From contig JAFUIW010000116.1 in NCBI GenBank assembly GCA_017473945.1, positions 1 to 64,000 of the forward strand: a DNA stretch of 64,000 nucleotides, read 5' to 3'. Each line of letters begins with the position of its first letter. The first letter of the stretch is position 1. Origin of the DNA: Methanobrevibacter sp. (lineage in GTDB: Archaea > Methanobacteriota > Methanobacteria > Methanobacteriales > Methanobacteriaceae). A program made the position numbers and the translations under genes. Below the pieces are notes generated by a model that saw only the letters and a list, made by a program, of their open reading frames with translations, made no database searches and was not told the DNA's origin. This document shows positions 1 to 8,587 of the stretch, piece after piece.

Positions 1-654
1 ACCGCAGCATATACTGATAACGTATTAGATGACTTTACTTACTATGGTAAAGACTACGTCGAAGACAAATACGGTGACTTATGCGCAGCACCTAACAACA
101 TGGACACCGTTCTTGATGTAGGTACTGAAGTAGCATTCTACGCATTAGAACAATATGAAGAATACCCAGCTTTACTTGAAACTCACTTCGGTGGATCTCA
201 AAGAGCTTCCGTTGTTTCCGCAGCTGCTGGTTGTTCCACTGCATTCGCTACTGGTAATGCACAAACTGGTTTAAGCGCATGGTACTTAGCTATGTACTTA
301 CACAAAGAACAACACTCCAGATTAGGATTCTACGGATACGATTTACAAGATCAATGTGGTGCTGCTAACGTATTCTCCATCAGAAACGATGAAGGATTAC
401 CACTCGAAATGAGAGGACCAAACTATCCTAACTACGCAATGAACGTAGGTCACCAAGGTGAATACGCTGGTATCGCACAAGCTCCTCACGCAGCTCGTGG
501 AGACGCTTGGGCTTTCAACCCATTAATCAAAATCGCATTTGCTGACAAAAACTTAGTATTCGACTTCAGTCAAGTACGTGCTGAATTTGCTAAAGGTGCA
601 TTAAGAGAGTTCGAACCTGCTGGTGAAAGAACTGCTATTACTCCAGCAAAATAG
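1..654 (+). CDS. mcrA: Methyl-coenzyme M reductase subunit alpha, C-terminal part
   Basis: This is the C-terminal 217 residues of McrA, open from the first base of the window. McrA carries the F430 active site that reduces methyl-CoM with coenzyme B to methane and the CoM-S-S-CoB heterodisulfide. Family-typical stretches are visible, including [12 protein letters not shown] near the start, [19 protein letters not shown] in the middle and [19 protein letters not shown] towards the end. The gene is last in its operon: a hairpin with a T run follows the stop. The start and the other mcr genes lie outside the window. Identification is essentially certain. Confidence 0.97.
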   Translation, partial: TAAYTDNVLDDFTYYGKDYVEDKYGDLCAAPNNMDTVLDVGTEVAFYALEQYEEYPALLETHFGGSQRASVVSAAAGCSTAFATGNAQTGLSAWYLAMYLHKEQHSRLGFYGYDLQDQCGAANVFSIRNDEGLPLEMRGPNYPNYAMNVGHQGEYAGIAQAPHAARGDAWAFNPLIKIAFADKNLVFDFSQVRAEFAKGALREFEPAGERTAITPAK

Positions 655-670
655 ATAGATAAACACTTTA

Positions 671-693
671 GATAGGTGATTTTTTCACCTATC
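671..693 (+). terminator. Hairpin terminator of the mcr operon
   Basis: A perfect 9-bp stem (GATAGGTGA at 671-679 pairing with TCACCTATC at 685-693) with a T-rich loop starts 16 bases after the mcrA stop. It separates the mcr and mtr transcription units. The T-rich tract is partly in the loop rather than after the stem, so it may act as a terminator or as a 3'-end stabilising hairpin. Confidence 0.6.
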
Positions 694-704
694 TATTAAT
701 TTAT

Positions 705-897
705 AAAAATCAAGTTTACTTGAAAATTTCCAAAAGATTTATATTACTGACTTAGTAAATATATTAATTACAGCAATAATTGTAAGTATTTTTATAACTT
801 TTGATTTTTGTATGGAACAAAAATCAAGTTTACTTGAAAAATAATGATACTAAAATTATTGTTAATTTGCATGTGATTTTTGTATGGAACAAAAATC
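705..897 (+). repeat. Interleaved repeats and hairpins in the mtrE leader
   Basis: The 300-base gap between mcrA and mtrE contains two repeat families. A 22-bp sequence with a CAAG-TTTA-CTTG core occurs identically at 705-726 and 820-841. A 23-bp hairpin (GATTTTTGT, loop ATGGA, ACAAAAATC) occurs identically at 803-825 and 875-897. Most of this lies in the predicted untranslated leader of the mtr operon, so it could be an RNA regulatory structure or paired protein operators. Confidence 0.75.
738..746 (+). promoter_or_regulatory. Probable TATA box of the mtr operon
   Basis: TTTATATTA preceded by an A-rich BRE-like stretch (CAAAAGA) is a good archaeal TATA element. Transcription from about 25 bases downstream would give an mtr leader of roughly 185 nt. 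A weaker candidate, TTTTATAAC near 789, would give a shorter leader. No mapping data support either choice. Confidence 0.5.
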
Positions 898-954
898 AAA
901 ATTTCACGTTTATTAAATGATCAATTTAATAAAATAATATGGAGGAAAAAAATT

Positions 955-1848
955 ATGGACCCTGTAACATTAGGTGTAGTTGCATTAATGGGTGCAGTTG
1001 CTACTATCGGAGGGGCTGCAGAGGACTTAGAATCTGATATTGGTTCTCAAAGTAACCCTAACTCTCAAGTTCAACTTGCTCCACAGATGGGACATTTACA
1101 CCGTATGATAAACAAGGCGGCTTCTGGTGAACCGGTCGCTTATGGTGTTTGGTGTGGTGTAGCTGGTGCTATTGCATATATTTTAATTTCATTACTTGGT
1201 ATAATTCCTGGATTCCCAGTAATTGCTATTGCAATCGGTGCTGCTGTCGCTGCTTGTGTTCACGCTATTTATACTGTTACATCCCATATGGGAAGGATTG
1301 TAGGTCAATCTCAATTCGAACAACCTTTATTTATGGATGTATTAACTCAGTCTTTAGGACCTATCGTAGGTCACGGATTTATAACTAGTTTTTGTATTGT
1401 TGGAATTTCTTACTTAATGACTATTCCAATTGGTTGGTCTGACCCATTACACGTATTCCCATTACCTCTCTTAGCTATGCTTTGGGGTATTGCTTTAGGA
1501 GCTATCGGTTCCTCAACTGGGGATGTTCACTATGGTGCAGAAAGTGAATATCAAAAATTCGAGTTTGGTGGAGGTACTCCTGTAGCTATTCAAGGGGATA
1601 TCGTTACTAAAGCTCCATTAGGTGCTAAAAACTCTATGGATGTTGTAAACTTCTGTGCTAAATTCGGTGGACCATTAACTGGTTTCTGTTTCGGTCTCGT
1701 TGTATTCTTTAGTTTCTGGAATACAGTTGTATTTGGAATTTACGGCGGTATTGTTGTAGGTATTATAATCGTTATTTTATTAATTATCATGAATGACAGA
1801 TTAGAAGTATTTGCAAGAAATAAATACGGACCATATGAGGAAGAATAA
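955..1848 (+). CDS. mtrE: Tetrahydromethanopterin S-methyltransferase subunit E
   Basis: MtrE is a multi-spanning membrane subunit of the Na+-translocating N5-methyl-H4MPT:coenzyme M methyltransferase. The protein is 297 aa and starts MDPVTLGVVALMG; the ATG at 955 was chosen over an upstream one at 880 because GGAGG stands 8 bases before it and the family begins with this sequence. Several hydrophobic helices follow a hydrophilic segment near residues 20-50. It is the first gene of mtrEDCBAFGH and is followed after 13 bases by mtrD. With MtrC and MtrD it forms the membrane part thought to conduct Na+. Confidence 0.97.
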   Translation: MDPVTLGVVALMGAVATIGGAAEDLESDIGSQSNPNSQVQLAPQMGHLHRMINKAASGEPVAYGVWCGVAGAIAYILISLLGIIPGFPVIAIAIGAAVAACVHAIYTVTSHMGRIVGQSQFEQPLFMDVLTQSLGPIVGHGFITSFCIVGISYLMTIPIGWSDPLHVFPLPLLAMLWGIALGAIGSSTGDVHYGAESEYQKFEFGGGTPVAIQGDIVTKAPLGAKNSMDVVNFCAKFGGPLTGFCFGLVVFFSFWNTVVFGIYGGIVVGIIIVILLIIMNDRLEVFARNKYGPYEEE

Positions 1849-1861
1849 GGAGGTTTCGATT

Positions 1862-2563
1862 ATGGATCCAATTAGTTTAATTTTATTCATCGCAATAGGC
1901 GGTATTATGATTGGTGCTGGTGTGCACTTTATTCCTGTAGGAGGAGCTCCTGCGGCTATGGCAACAGCTACTGGTGTAGGTACTGGTACTGCTATGTTAG
2001 CTGCTGGTGCAGGTTTAACAGGACTTATTACTGCTGCAACTATGTCAGGTGAACCATTTTATGTTGTTGGTATAGGTGGTGCAATAGGTGCTATGATTAT
2101 GATGGGTATTACTATGCTCATTGCTAACTTAATCTATATTTTCGGTGTAGGTATTGTACCTGCAGCATCAAAAGTACCTGTTGACTGGATTACCAAACGT
2201 AACCAAGAAATATATAAAACTCCTGGTACTGAAGGACACGGTGTACCTACTACTTCATACATAAGTGGTCTTATAGGAGGACTTCTTGGTGGTTTCGGTG
2301 GTGGATTAGTATACTACGGTATTTACACTGCTGTGGATGACAGTTTATTAATTGTCGACCCAGCTATCACTGTTGGTTTAGCTGCTATATTAGGTGTAGG
2401 TGTATTCTTTATCAACTCTGTTATTGCTTCATATAACATTGGTGGTACTATTGAAGGTATGCACGACCCTAAATTTAAAAGAATTGGTACTGGAGCATTA
2501 GCTTGTGCTATTGCATCTATCGTACTCGGAATTTTCTGTGTTATTTTAACTGGAGGTATATAA
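1862..2563 (+). CDS. mtrD: Tetrahydromethanopterin S-methyltransferase subunit D
   Basis: MtrD (233 aa) is another polytopic membrane subunit of the methyltransferase, rich in Gly, Ala and Ile with several membrane helices. The start at 1862 (MDPISLILFIAIGG) is preceded by AAGGAGG; an upstream in-frame ATG at 1811 lies inside mtrE and lacks this site. The stop is one base before the mtrC start, consistent with coupled translation. Order and length match the mtr operons of Methanobacteriales. Confidence 0.96.
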   Translation: MDPISLILFIAIGGIMIGAGVHFIPVGGAPAAMATATGVGTGTAMLAAGAGLTGLITAATMSGEPFYVVGIGGAIGAMIMMGITMLIANLIYIFGVGIVPAASKVPVDWITKRNQEIYKTPGTEGHGVPTTSYISGLIGGLLGGFGGGLVYYGIYTAVDDSLLIVDPAITVGLAAILGVGVFFINSVIASYNIGGTIEGMHDPKFKRIGTGALACAIASIVLGIFCVILTGGI

Positions 2564-2564
2564 A

Positions 2565-3380
2565 ATGTCTGCTGGTGGAAGTGCTGACGGTGCAGCTGCA
2601 GGTGCAGTTAACTCAACTCACTTGTTAATTATGGGTATCGTCGGAGGATTACTTTGTATTTATTTATCAGGCTTTTTAGGAGATATCGTTGGTCCAGTAA
2701 TCGCTGCTATCGGTGCAGTTTTAGCAATCGTATGGGGAGCAGATGCTATTCGTAGAGTAGCAAGTTACGGTTTAGGTACTGGTGTACCATCTATTGGTTA
2801 CATGTCTTTATCTGTAGGTGTAATTTCTGCTTTAGCTGGAATTAGTTTAGCTACTATTCTTAACATGACCATTGCAGGACCTGTTCTTGCTTTAGTTATT
2901 GCAATTATTATTGGTGCTATTATTGCATTAATTGCTACTAAAATTGTTGGTATGAAAATCCCTATCATGCTTCAATGTACTATTGAAATTGCTGGCGCTG
3001 CTTGTTTAGCAATTTTCGCATTCTCTACTGCTATTGTAGGCAGTTATGATATGTTAGCAATTTATGAAGGTGTTGTTGCTACTGGATTTATTGCTGTATT
3101 ATTCATTATGTGTACTATGGCTATTCAACACCCATTCAACGCATGTTTAGGACCAAACGAAGATCAAGTCAGAACTTTAAAATGTGCTGCTTCAACCGCA
3201 TTCTTATCCATGACTATTGTAGGTATGTTATCTTCAATTACTGGTGGATTCGGATGGGCTATTGTATTAGTCGTAGGTTTAATCGGTTGGGTTATTTCAT
3301 TCAGAGCATTCGTTCAAGCTTCATGTAATGACGCAGCATCAACAAGATGGGCTGGATTATGGCCTAATGTAGATGAATAG
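2565..3380 (+). CDS. mtrC: Tetrahydromethanopterin S-methyltransferase subunit C
   Basis: MtrC (271 aa) completes the C/D/E membrane part of the methyltransferase. It starts MSAGGSADGAAAGAVNSTH and then has a run of hydrophobic helices to the C-terminus. A GGAGG-like site lies in the end of mtrD (GGAGGTATATAAA just before the ATG). It sits between mtrD and mtrB as expected. Confidence 0.96.
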   Translation: MSAGGSADGAAAGAVNSTHLLIMGIVGGLLCIYLSGFLGDIVGPVIAAIGAVLAIVWGADAIRRVASYGLGTGVPSIGYMSLSVGVISALAGISLATILNMTIAGPVLALVIAIIIGAIIALIATKIVGMKIPIMLQCTIEIAGAACLAIFAFSTAIVGSYDMLAIYEGVVATGFIAVLFIMCTMAIQHPFNACLGPNEDQVRTLKCAASTAFLSMTIVGMLSSITGGFGWAIVLVVGLIGWVISFRAFVQASCNDAASTRWAGLWPNVDE

Positions 3381-3391
3381 GAGGAATAAAT

Positions 3392-3709
3392 ATGGCTCAA
3401 ATGTTACCTATGGTGCAAGTTGTACCTGAAATGAATTATGCATATGACCCAGTAACTGGGATTATTGGTTCATCTTTAGGTTCAGGAGTTGTTCTCCTAT
3501 CTATGGATGAAGTTGGTGAAGAAGTTGCAAAAGTACAAGCAGCTGCTGATGAATTAATGGCTTCATTAGATCCTTATACTAGTCCAGCTGGATCTTACCC
3601 TGGTAGGGAAGGTTCATATGTAACTGCTGGTTTATTAACAAACATGGTTTATGGATTCTTGATTGCTGTATTCGTAATTTTTGCTGCAATATCAATTGGG
3701 GGTATCTAG
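3392..3709 (+). CDS. mtrB: Tetrahydromethanopterin S-methyltransferase subunit B
   Basis: MtrB (105 aa) is a small subunit with a hydrophilic N-terminal part and one C-terminal membrane anchor of about 20 residues (FLIAVFVIFAAISIGGI at the end). AGGAGGAATAAAT precedes the ATG. The mtrA start follows directly after its stop, so translation is probably coupled. Confidence 0.95.
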   Translation: MAQMLPMVQVVPEMNYAYDPVTGIIGSSLGSGVVLLSMDEVGEEVAKVQAAADELMASLDPYTSPAGSYPGREGSYVTAGLLTNMVYGFLIAVFVIFAAISIGGI

Positions 3710-4423
3710 ATGGCTGATAAAAAAGCTCCTGCAGATGGTTGGCCTGTTATCAGTGGGGATTACATTGTAGGTGATCCTGAAAGTCCTGTAGCAGTTACCA
3801 CTTTAGCTTCACACATTGAAGCAGAGTTATCTGGTGCAGCTATCGCAGGTCCATGCAAAACAGAAAATTTAGGTATAGAAAAAGTTGTTGCTAATATCAT
3901 ATCTAACCCTAACATTCGTTTCTTAATTTTGGCTGGTGCAGAAGTGCAAGGACACATTACCGGTCAAAGTTTCATGGCTTTACACGAAAATGGTGCAGAC
4001 CCTGATAAAAAGAAAATTATTGGTGCAACTGGTGCTATTCCTTTCGTAGAAAATGTTCCACTCGACGGTGTTGAAAGATTCCAACAACAATTAGAAATCG
4101 TTGATTTAATTGATACTGAAGATATTGGAGCTATTCAATCAAAGATTAATGAATGTGTAGAAAAAGATCCAGGTGCTTTCGAAGAAGAAGCAATGGTCAT
4201 TTCTGTGGATGACGACGGCGATGATGAAGAAGAAGGAGAAGCAATGAAAGTTGTTTCCGCTGAAACTGCTCTTATTGAAGCAAGAATCAGAAATATCAAT
4301 ACTAAAATTGATATGGTTGGTGCCGTTCAAAGAAATATGGCCGGTAATTATGCAGGTAAAGTTCAAGGCATAATGATAGGTTTAATCTTCACTTTAGTGA
4401 TCGGATTTTTATTCTTGATATAA
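3710..4423 (+). CDS. mtrA: Tetrahydromethanopterin S-methyltransferase corrinoid subunit A
   Basis: MtrA (237 aa) carries the 5-hydroxybenzimidazolyl cobamide that accepts the methyl group from methyl-H4MPT and passes it to coenzyme M; demethylation drives Na+ export. The conserved His in [11 protein letters not shown] (residue 82 here) corresponds to the known cobalt-ligating histidine of the family. A globular cytoplasmic domain fills most of the protein, an acidic linker ([12 protein letters not shown]) lies near residue 165, and one membrane anchor forms the C-terminus. This is the full-length, membrane-anchored form. Confidence 0.97.
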   Translation: MADKKAPADGWPVISGDYIVGDPESPVAVTTLASHIEAELSGAAIAGPCKTENLGIEKVVANIISNPNIRFLILAGAEVQGHITGQSFMALHENGADPDKKKIIGATGAIPFVENVPLDGVERFQQQLEIVDLIDTEDIGAIQSKINECVEKDPGAFEEEAMVISVDDDGDDEEEGEAMKVVSAETALIEARIRNINTKIDMVGAVQRNMAGNYAGKVQGIMIGLIFTLVIGFLFLI

Positions 4424-4435
4424 GGAGGTATAATT

Positions 4436-4642
4436 ATGGTTCAAATTTCTAATAAACCTAATATTAGCGGAATTAAAAATGCTTCCGAAGATGCAGAATA
4501 CAGTTCAAAACTTATTGCAAGGGAAGGTAAACTTTTCGCTGGTTTACTTGCTACTAGAGTAAAAGGAATTGCTTTTGGTATTGGTATTGCAGTTCTTTTA
4601 GTCGTAATTATTCCTGTGATTGCAATGTTATGTGGATTATAG
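4436..4642 (+). CDS. mtrF: Tetrahydromethanopterin S-methyltransferase subunit F
   Basis: MtrF (68 aa) is a short subunit with a hydrophilic N-terminal half ([20 protein letters not shown]) and a single C-terminal membrane helix. In Methanobacteriales it lies between mtrA and mtrG, as here. AAGGAGG precedes the ATG. Confidence 0.93.
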   Translation: MVQISNKPNISGIKNASEDAEYSSKLIAREGKLFAGLLATRVKGIAFGIGIAVLLVVIIPVIAMLCGL

Positions 4643-4652
4643 AGGTGTTAAA

Positions 4653-4949
4653 ATGAGTGACGAAAATTCAATACCTCAAGTTATGGTATCTGCAGATGAA
4701 TTCAATGATTTAGCTAAAAAATTGGATGAAGCTGAAGAAAAAGTTGATTTCACTGTGGGTGAATACTATCAACGTCTAGGACAACAATCCGGAAGGGATG
4801 TTGGTATTTTATATGGTATTATAATTGGATTATTTGTATTGATTGTATCCGTTAAATTTGGTGCTATGGCAATTATACAGAATATTATTACAAGTGTTCT
4901 TGCTAGTGCGGTTACAGTAATGCAAACATTAATTGCTAGCTTATTATAA
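4653..4949 (+). CDS. mtrG: Tetrahydromethanopterin S-methyltransferase subunit G
   Basis: MtrG (98 aa) has a charged N-terminal half ([21 protein letters not shown]) and one membrane segment around residues 50-70. The start at 4653 is preceded by AGAGGTGTTAAA. A longer reading from 4620 would run into mtrF and was rejected. It links the membrane complex to the soluble subunit MtrH encoded next. Confidence 0.94.
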   Translation: MSDENSIPQVMVSADEFNDLAKKLDEAEEKVDFTVGEYYQRLGQQSGRDVGILYGIIIGLFVLIVSVKFGAMAIIQNIITSVLASAVTVMQTLIASLL

Positions 4950-4963
4950 GGAGGATTATACTT

Positions 4964-5896
4964 ATGTTTAGATTTGATAAAGAACAACTCGTAGTTGATG
5001 TTGCTGGTATGAAAATGGGTGGTCAACCGGGTGAATATCCAACCGTTTTAGCAGGAACAATCTTTTACGGCGGACACAATATTATTAGTGATGAAAAAGA
5101 AGGTATCTTTGATAAAGATGCTGCAGAAGAAAGAATTAAAACAATGGAAGAAATGTCTGATGTAACCGGAAACCCATGTATTGTACAAACTTTCGGTGCT
5201 ACTGCAGAAGCTATGGTTAAATACTTAGAATTTGTAGGAGACATCTGTGACAAACCTTTCCTTATAGATTCAACTGCAGCTGCAGCAAAAATTGCAGGTG
5301 TAGAATATGTACAAGAAGTCGGATTAACTGAAAGGGCTGTATACAACTCTTTAAGTATGGCTGCAGAACCAGCAGAAATTGAAGCAGTTAAAAACTCCGA
5401 CATCGATGCATCCATTCTCTTAGGTTTCAACCCAATGAACCCTGGTGTTGCAGGTAAAATTGAAATCTGGGAAACTGGTGGAGATGTAATCGACCAAGGT
5501 ATTCTTGAAATGGCTGATGAATGTGGAATTACCAAACCATTTATGGATGTAGCAGTAACTCCATTAGGTCAAGGTGCAGGACCAGCTGTAAGAACTTCTT
5601 TCGCTGTAAAATCTAAATGGGGATATCCTGTTGGATCTGGTATTCACAATGTTCCATCCGCATGGGACTGGTTAAGAGGATACAAAAAAGATCACAAAGA
5701 AGCATGGCCTGTTTGTGATATTGGTTCTAACATTGTTCAACAAATGGCTGGTGGTGACTTCGTACTTTTCGGACCAATTGAAAACGCAAGATTAGCATTC
5801 CCTGCTTGTGGTATGGCAGATATTATGATTGCTGAAGCTGCAAAAGAAATTGGTACTGAACCAATTGAAGAACACCCAATCAACAAATTATTATAA
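4964..5896 (+). CDS. mtrH: Tetrahydromethanopterin S-methyltransferase subunit H
   Basis: MtrH (310 aa) is the soluble, TIM-barrel type subunit that transfers the methyl group from N5-methyl-H4MPT to the corrinoid on MtrA. No membrane segment is seen. Conserved stretches include KMGGQPGEYPTVLAGTIFYG and SGIHNVPSAWDWLRGYKK. AAGGAGG precedes the ATG. It ends the operon at a strong hairpin terminator. A second, diverged copy lies at 53733-54671 on the other strand. Confidence 0.97.
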   Translation: MFRFDKEQLVVDVAGMKMGGQPGEYPTVLAGTIFYGGHNIISDEKEGIFDKDAAEERIKTMEEMSDVTGNPCIVQTFGATAEAMVKYLEFVGDICDKPFLIDSTAAAAKIAGVEYVQEVGLTERAVYNSLSMAAEPAEIEAVKNSDIDASILLGFNPMNPGVAGKIEIWETGGDVIDQGILEMADECGITKPFMDVAVTPLGQGAGPAVRTSFAVKSKWGYPVGSGIHNVPSAWDWLRGYKKDHKEAWPVCDIGSNIVQQMAGGDFVLFGPIENARLAFPACGMADIMIAEAAKEIGTEPIEEHPINKLL

Positions 5897-5915
5897 ACAC
5901 GAAAAAAAGGGTCTA

Positions 5916-5941
5916 GATTAGATGATTCATTTCATCTAATC
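5916..5941 (+). terminator. Terminator of the mtr operon
   Basis: A perfect 10-bp stem (GATTAGATGA at 5916-5925 with TCATCTAATC at 5932-5941) is followed by CATTTTTTCTATTTTTT. It lies 19 bases after the mtrH stop. Confidence 0.8.
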
Positions 5942-5988
5942 ATTTTTTCTATTTTTTACTATACTATTTTTAAAAACTTTTAACAAGA

Positions 5989-5997
5989 TTTATATTA
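5989..5997 (+). promoter_or_regulatory. Probable TATA box upstream of marker 14
   Basis: TTTATATTA preceded by AACAAGA resembles the element upstream of mtrE. A transcript start near 6020 would give a short leader for the gene at 6046. Confidence 0.5.
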
Positions 5998-6045
5998 TTT
6001 TAAAAAGATATTATTATTTAACTTTATATATGGAGAGGTTGAATA

Positions 6046-7515
6046 ATGTCTTTTTTAAGTAGAATTTTTAATAAAGGTCCAAAGCCTATTATTGCTCATT
6101 CAAAAGAGGGTAATTTGGCTTCTTTAAGAGCTCAAAGATCAGGTCCTGCAAGTCCGGGGGCTGTTCAAAAACCTGATACTTTTTATGTAACTGCTTCTGT
6201 TGAATTAGGAAACACCACTACCAAATCAATTGTAATGGCCACTAATTTAAACACTAGTGAATCTTATTTATTAAATAAAACTGTTAAGATGACTAGGGAT
6301 ATTAGGCCTCCTAAACCTTCAGAAGAGGTTTTCGGTAAAACTGTTTGGGGTATTGAATTATCCAAGGAAGCTGTAACTGAACTTATCAGAGATACTGTAT
6401 TGGAATCACTTAGGAAATGTCAAGTGGATAAGGATGAGGATTTAGATTTTGTTGTAAGATCAACAGGTGTAACCGCAGGTTTTGCAACAGCTGAAGAGGC
6501 AGGTCAACTTATCATTGCTCTTGCGGATGGATGTCTTGAAGCTGATATTCCACCGCGTAAGATGTCTCCTGCTATGGGTATTTCACAACTTCCGGAAAGA
6601 TTGCAAAAACATTCACTTTTAGAAAACATCCTTTTTGACGGTGCTGTTGTAAGTGTTGTTCCTCCAGAAGGTAAAGAGACTGTTGCAAATGAAATGGAAG
6701 GGGAACTTGTTACTGCAGGAATTAAATTGGGTGCTAAATGGACTGATGTCGATTACAGGAACCCTTGTGTTTCACTGGATTTCGGTTCAACATTGGCCGG
6801 ACGTATTGTTAATGATAATGAACCATATGCTAATACGGTTGGTAACTTTTTAGGTTTGGCAGGGGTAGTTTCAGACTCTCTTGCAAGAGGTTCCGGTAAA
6901 ATTGATAAGAAAAATGGTGCTGCTTTAGATTTATTTGATGAAAAAGCTATTAAAAAAGCTGATAACAAGAAAGCAGAAGCCAATGCACTTGAAGCTCATA
7001 AATTAATTAACATTACTAAAGTTCCAATGGATGTTGATAGATTTGGTACAGTACCGGTCAATCCTGTTGCTGCTGAAAAAGCAGGCACTACATTGATTGG
7101 TTGTGATGTGGGATTCAATGGGGATAAACTTCCAGAATTAATGGAATTGGGTGCACAATTCTATGATGCTGATGGTCTTCCAACATTGCTTTCAACATTG
7201 GATTATGTAAGTACCAATATTGTAAAACGTGTTTTGGATGTTGCATTTGAAGAAAACGTTATTGTTCCGGGTTCTGCTTTAGGAATTACTGGTAGGGCAG
7301 GTATCACAGGACGCAAACCTGAACTTATTTTGGAAGCAGTTCAGGATAAGTTTGAAAATGTCGTATTCGTTGAAGACGGTCTTGCATTAGGTTCCGCTAT
7401 TATGGCTCGTTGTATGAATTCAATGGGTACTCCTAAAGTCCCTATTGGTGGTAAACAAGGTGGAAGATGTATCCTTAAAGACCGTATGAAAATGGCAGGT
7501 GGAAAATTCGCTTAA
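6046..7515 (+). CDS. Methanogenesis marker protein 14
   Basis: This 489-aa protein matches the methanogen-specific marker 14 family, commonly found just after mtrH. The stretch YVTASVELGNTTTKSIVMAT (residues 46-65) looks like the phosphate-binding loop of the ASKHA (actin/sugar kinase/acetate kinase) fold, and VSLDFGSTLAGRI near residue 245 looks like a second such loop. This suggests an ATPase, perhaps related to reductive activators of corrinoid proteins; activation of MtrA is an attractive but untested role. GGAGAGG precedes the ATG. cobY starts 16 bases after the stop. Confidence 0.85.
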   Translation: MSFLSRIFNKGPKPIIAHSKEGNLASLRAQRSGPASPGAVQKPDTFYVTASVELGNTTTKSIVMATNLNTSESYLLNKTVKMTRDIRPPKPSEEVFGKTVWGIELSKEAVTELIRDTVLESLRKCQVDKDEDLDFVVRSTGVTAGFATAEEAGQLIIALADGCLEADIPPRKMSPAMGISQLPERLQKHSLLENILFDGAVVSVVPPEGKETVANEMEGELVTAGIKLGAKWTDVDYRNPCVSLDFGSTLAGRIVNDNEPYANTVGNFLGLAGVVSDSLARGSGKIDKKNGAALDLFDEKAIKKADNKKAEANALEAHKLINITKVPMDVDRFGTVPVNPVAAEKAGTTLIGCDVGFNGDKLPELMELGAQFYDADGLPTLLSTLDYVSTNIVKRVLDVAFEENVIVPGSALGITGRAGITGRKPELILEAVQDKFENVVFVEDGLALGSAIMARCMNSMGTPKVPIGGKQGGRCILKDRMKMAGGKFA

Positions 7516-7531
7516 ATAATTGTGGTTTATC

Positions 7532-8140
7532 ATGATTTATGCAATTTTGATGGCTGGAGGTATGGGAACAAGACTTAAAGTTCCCTGTGAAAAACCTCTT
7601 TTTAAATTATGCGATAAACCTTTAATTAAATATGTACTTGACAATTTAAATTCATCTAAATTAATTGATAAAATTGTTATTGCTGTGAGTCATCACACTC
7701 CGGAAACTACTGATTATCTGAAATCACTTAATGGTGATTTTCAAATCTTGGACACTTCAGGGGATAGTTATCTTGATGACTTGTCCTATATTTTAGATTA
7801 TTTTGAAAAGAAATCCAATAAGGACACTCTACTTTTTATTAATGCTGATTTACCTTTTATTTCAACACAAACCATTGATTATGTTTTGGAATATTACTTG
7901 AGCAGCGATAAAGATGCATTATCCACATTGGTTCCAGTAGAGATTTTTGAGGAATTGGGCCTTGATTACTCATATGAATTTGAGGGTTTGGTTCCGTCAG
8001 GTTTAAATGTTTTAAGAAGTATCAATATAGTCCAGGATGAAGATCAGTTAGTTATTCCCAAACGAGAATTGGCATTAAATATTAACACTCTTTTAGATAG
8101 TCAAGTAGCAGAAAAATTGTACAAAGAATATTATATTTAA
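7532..8140 (+). CDS. cobY: Adenosylcobinamide-phosphate guanylyltransferase
   Basis: CobY transfers GMP from GTP to adenosylcobinamide phosphate in nucleotide-loop assembly of cobamides, replacing bacterial CobU. The 202-aa protein has the nucleotidyltransferase signature ILMAGGMGTRLKVPCEKPLF at its N-terminus and a FINADLPFIS motif for metal and nucleotide binding near residue 94. ATG 7532 gives the family-typical MIYAILMAGG start; a TTG at 7520 would add four residues. Placement beside mtr and marker 14 fits supply of the MtrA corrinoid. Confidence 0.9.
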   Translation: MIYAILMAGGMGTRLKVPCEKPLFKLCDKPLIKYVLDNLNSSKLIDKIVIAVSHHTPETTDYLKSLNGDFQILDTSGDSYLDDLSYILDYFEKKSNKDTLLFINADLPFISTQTIDYVLEYYLSSDKDALSTLVPVEIFEELGLDYSYEFEGLVPSGLNVLRSINIVQDEDQLVIPKRELALNINTLLDSQVAEKLYKEYYI

Positions 8141-8195
8141 ATATAATGAAATTAAATAATTATATAATTATATTTAATTTTTATCAGGTGATTAA

Positions 8196-8465
8196 ATGGA
8201 AAATAAACAACAACTTCCTAAAAGAGAAGAAAAATTATGGAGTGAAATTAAAAATTATCAAGTAGCTACCAACAATGCACGTATCCTTGGCGTATTGGAT
8301 GAATTAATCATCAATGAAAAAACAGGTAAAATTGTTGATATAGCTATTAGGGTAGAAAGTGATCGTAATATTCATGTAAAAGGTGCTAAAAGAAACGGAG
8401 ACCTATTGTTAGTTCCTTTTGCTAAAGTTGAAAAAGTCGGCGAATTTATTATTGTAACTGAATAA
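8196..8465 (+). CDS. PRC-barrel domain protein
   Basis: An 89-aa protein whose residues 23-88 fit the PRC-barrel fold (VATNNARILGVLDELIINEK, then a run of short beta strands ending VEKVGEFIIVTE). Small archaeal PRC-barrel proteins are common and mostly uncharacterised; the domain is known from the photosynthetic reaction centre H subunit and RimM. The start has CAGGTGATTAA before it. No specific partner can be named from the context. Confidence 0.8.
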   Translation: MENKQQLPKREEKLWSEIKNYQVATNNARILGVLDELIINEKTGKIVDIAIRVESDRNIHVKGAKRNGDLLLVPFAKVEKVGEFIIVTE

Positions 8466-8587
8466 TTTCAGTTATCCTCTTTTTTTATTATTTTTTTTTA
8501 GTAACTATTGTTAACTATTTATATTTAGTAATTCTATATTTAATATAGTATAAAACAAATTCATATTTTAATTTTTAAGGTGATTAT

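Noticed and set aside
880-954. N-terminal extension of MtrE from ATG 880
   Set aside because: It reads through the second leader hairpin, has no ribosome-binding site, and the family starts at MDPVTLGV (955).
5065-5535. 156-aa minus-strand open frame opposite mtrH
   Set aside because: mtrH on the plus strand is certain, and the antisense frame shows no family features or initiation signals.
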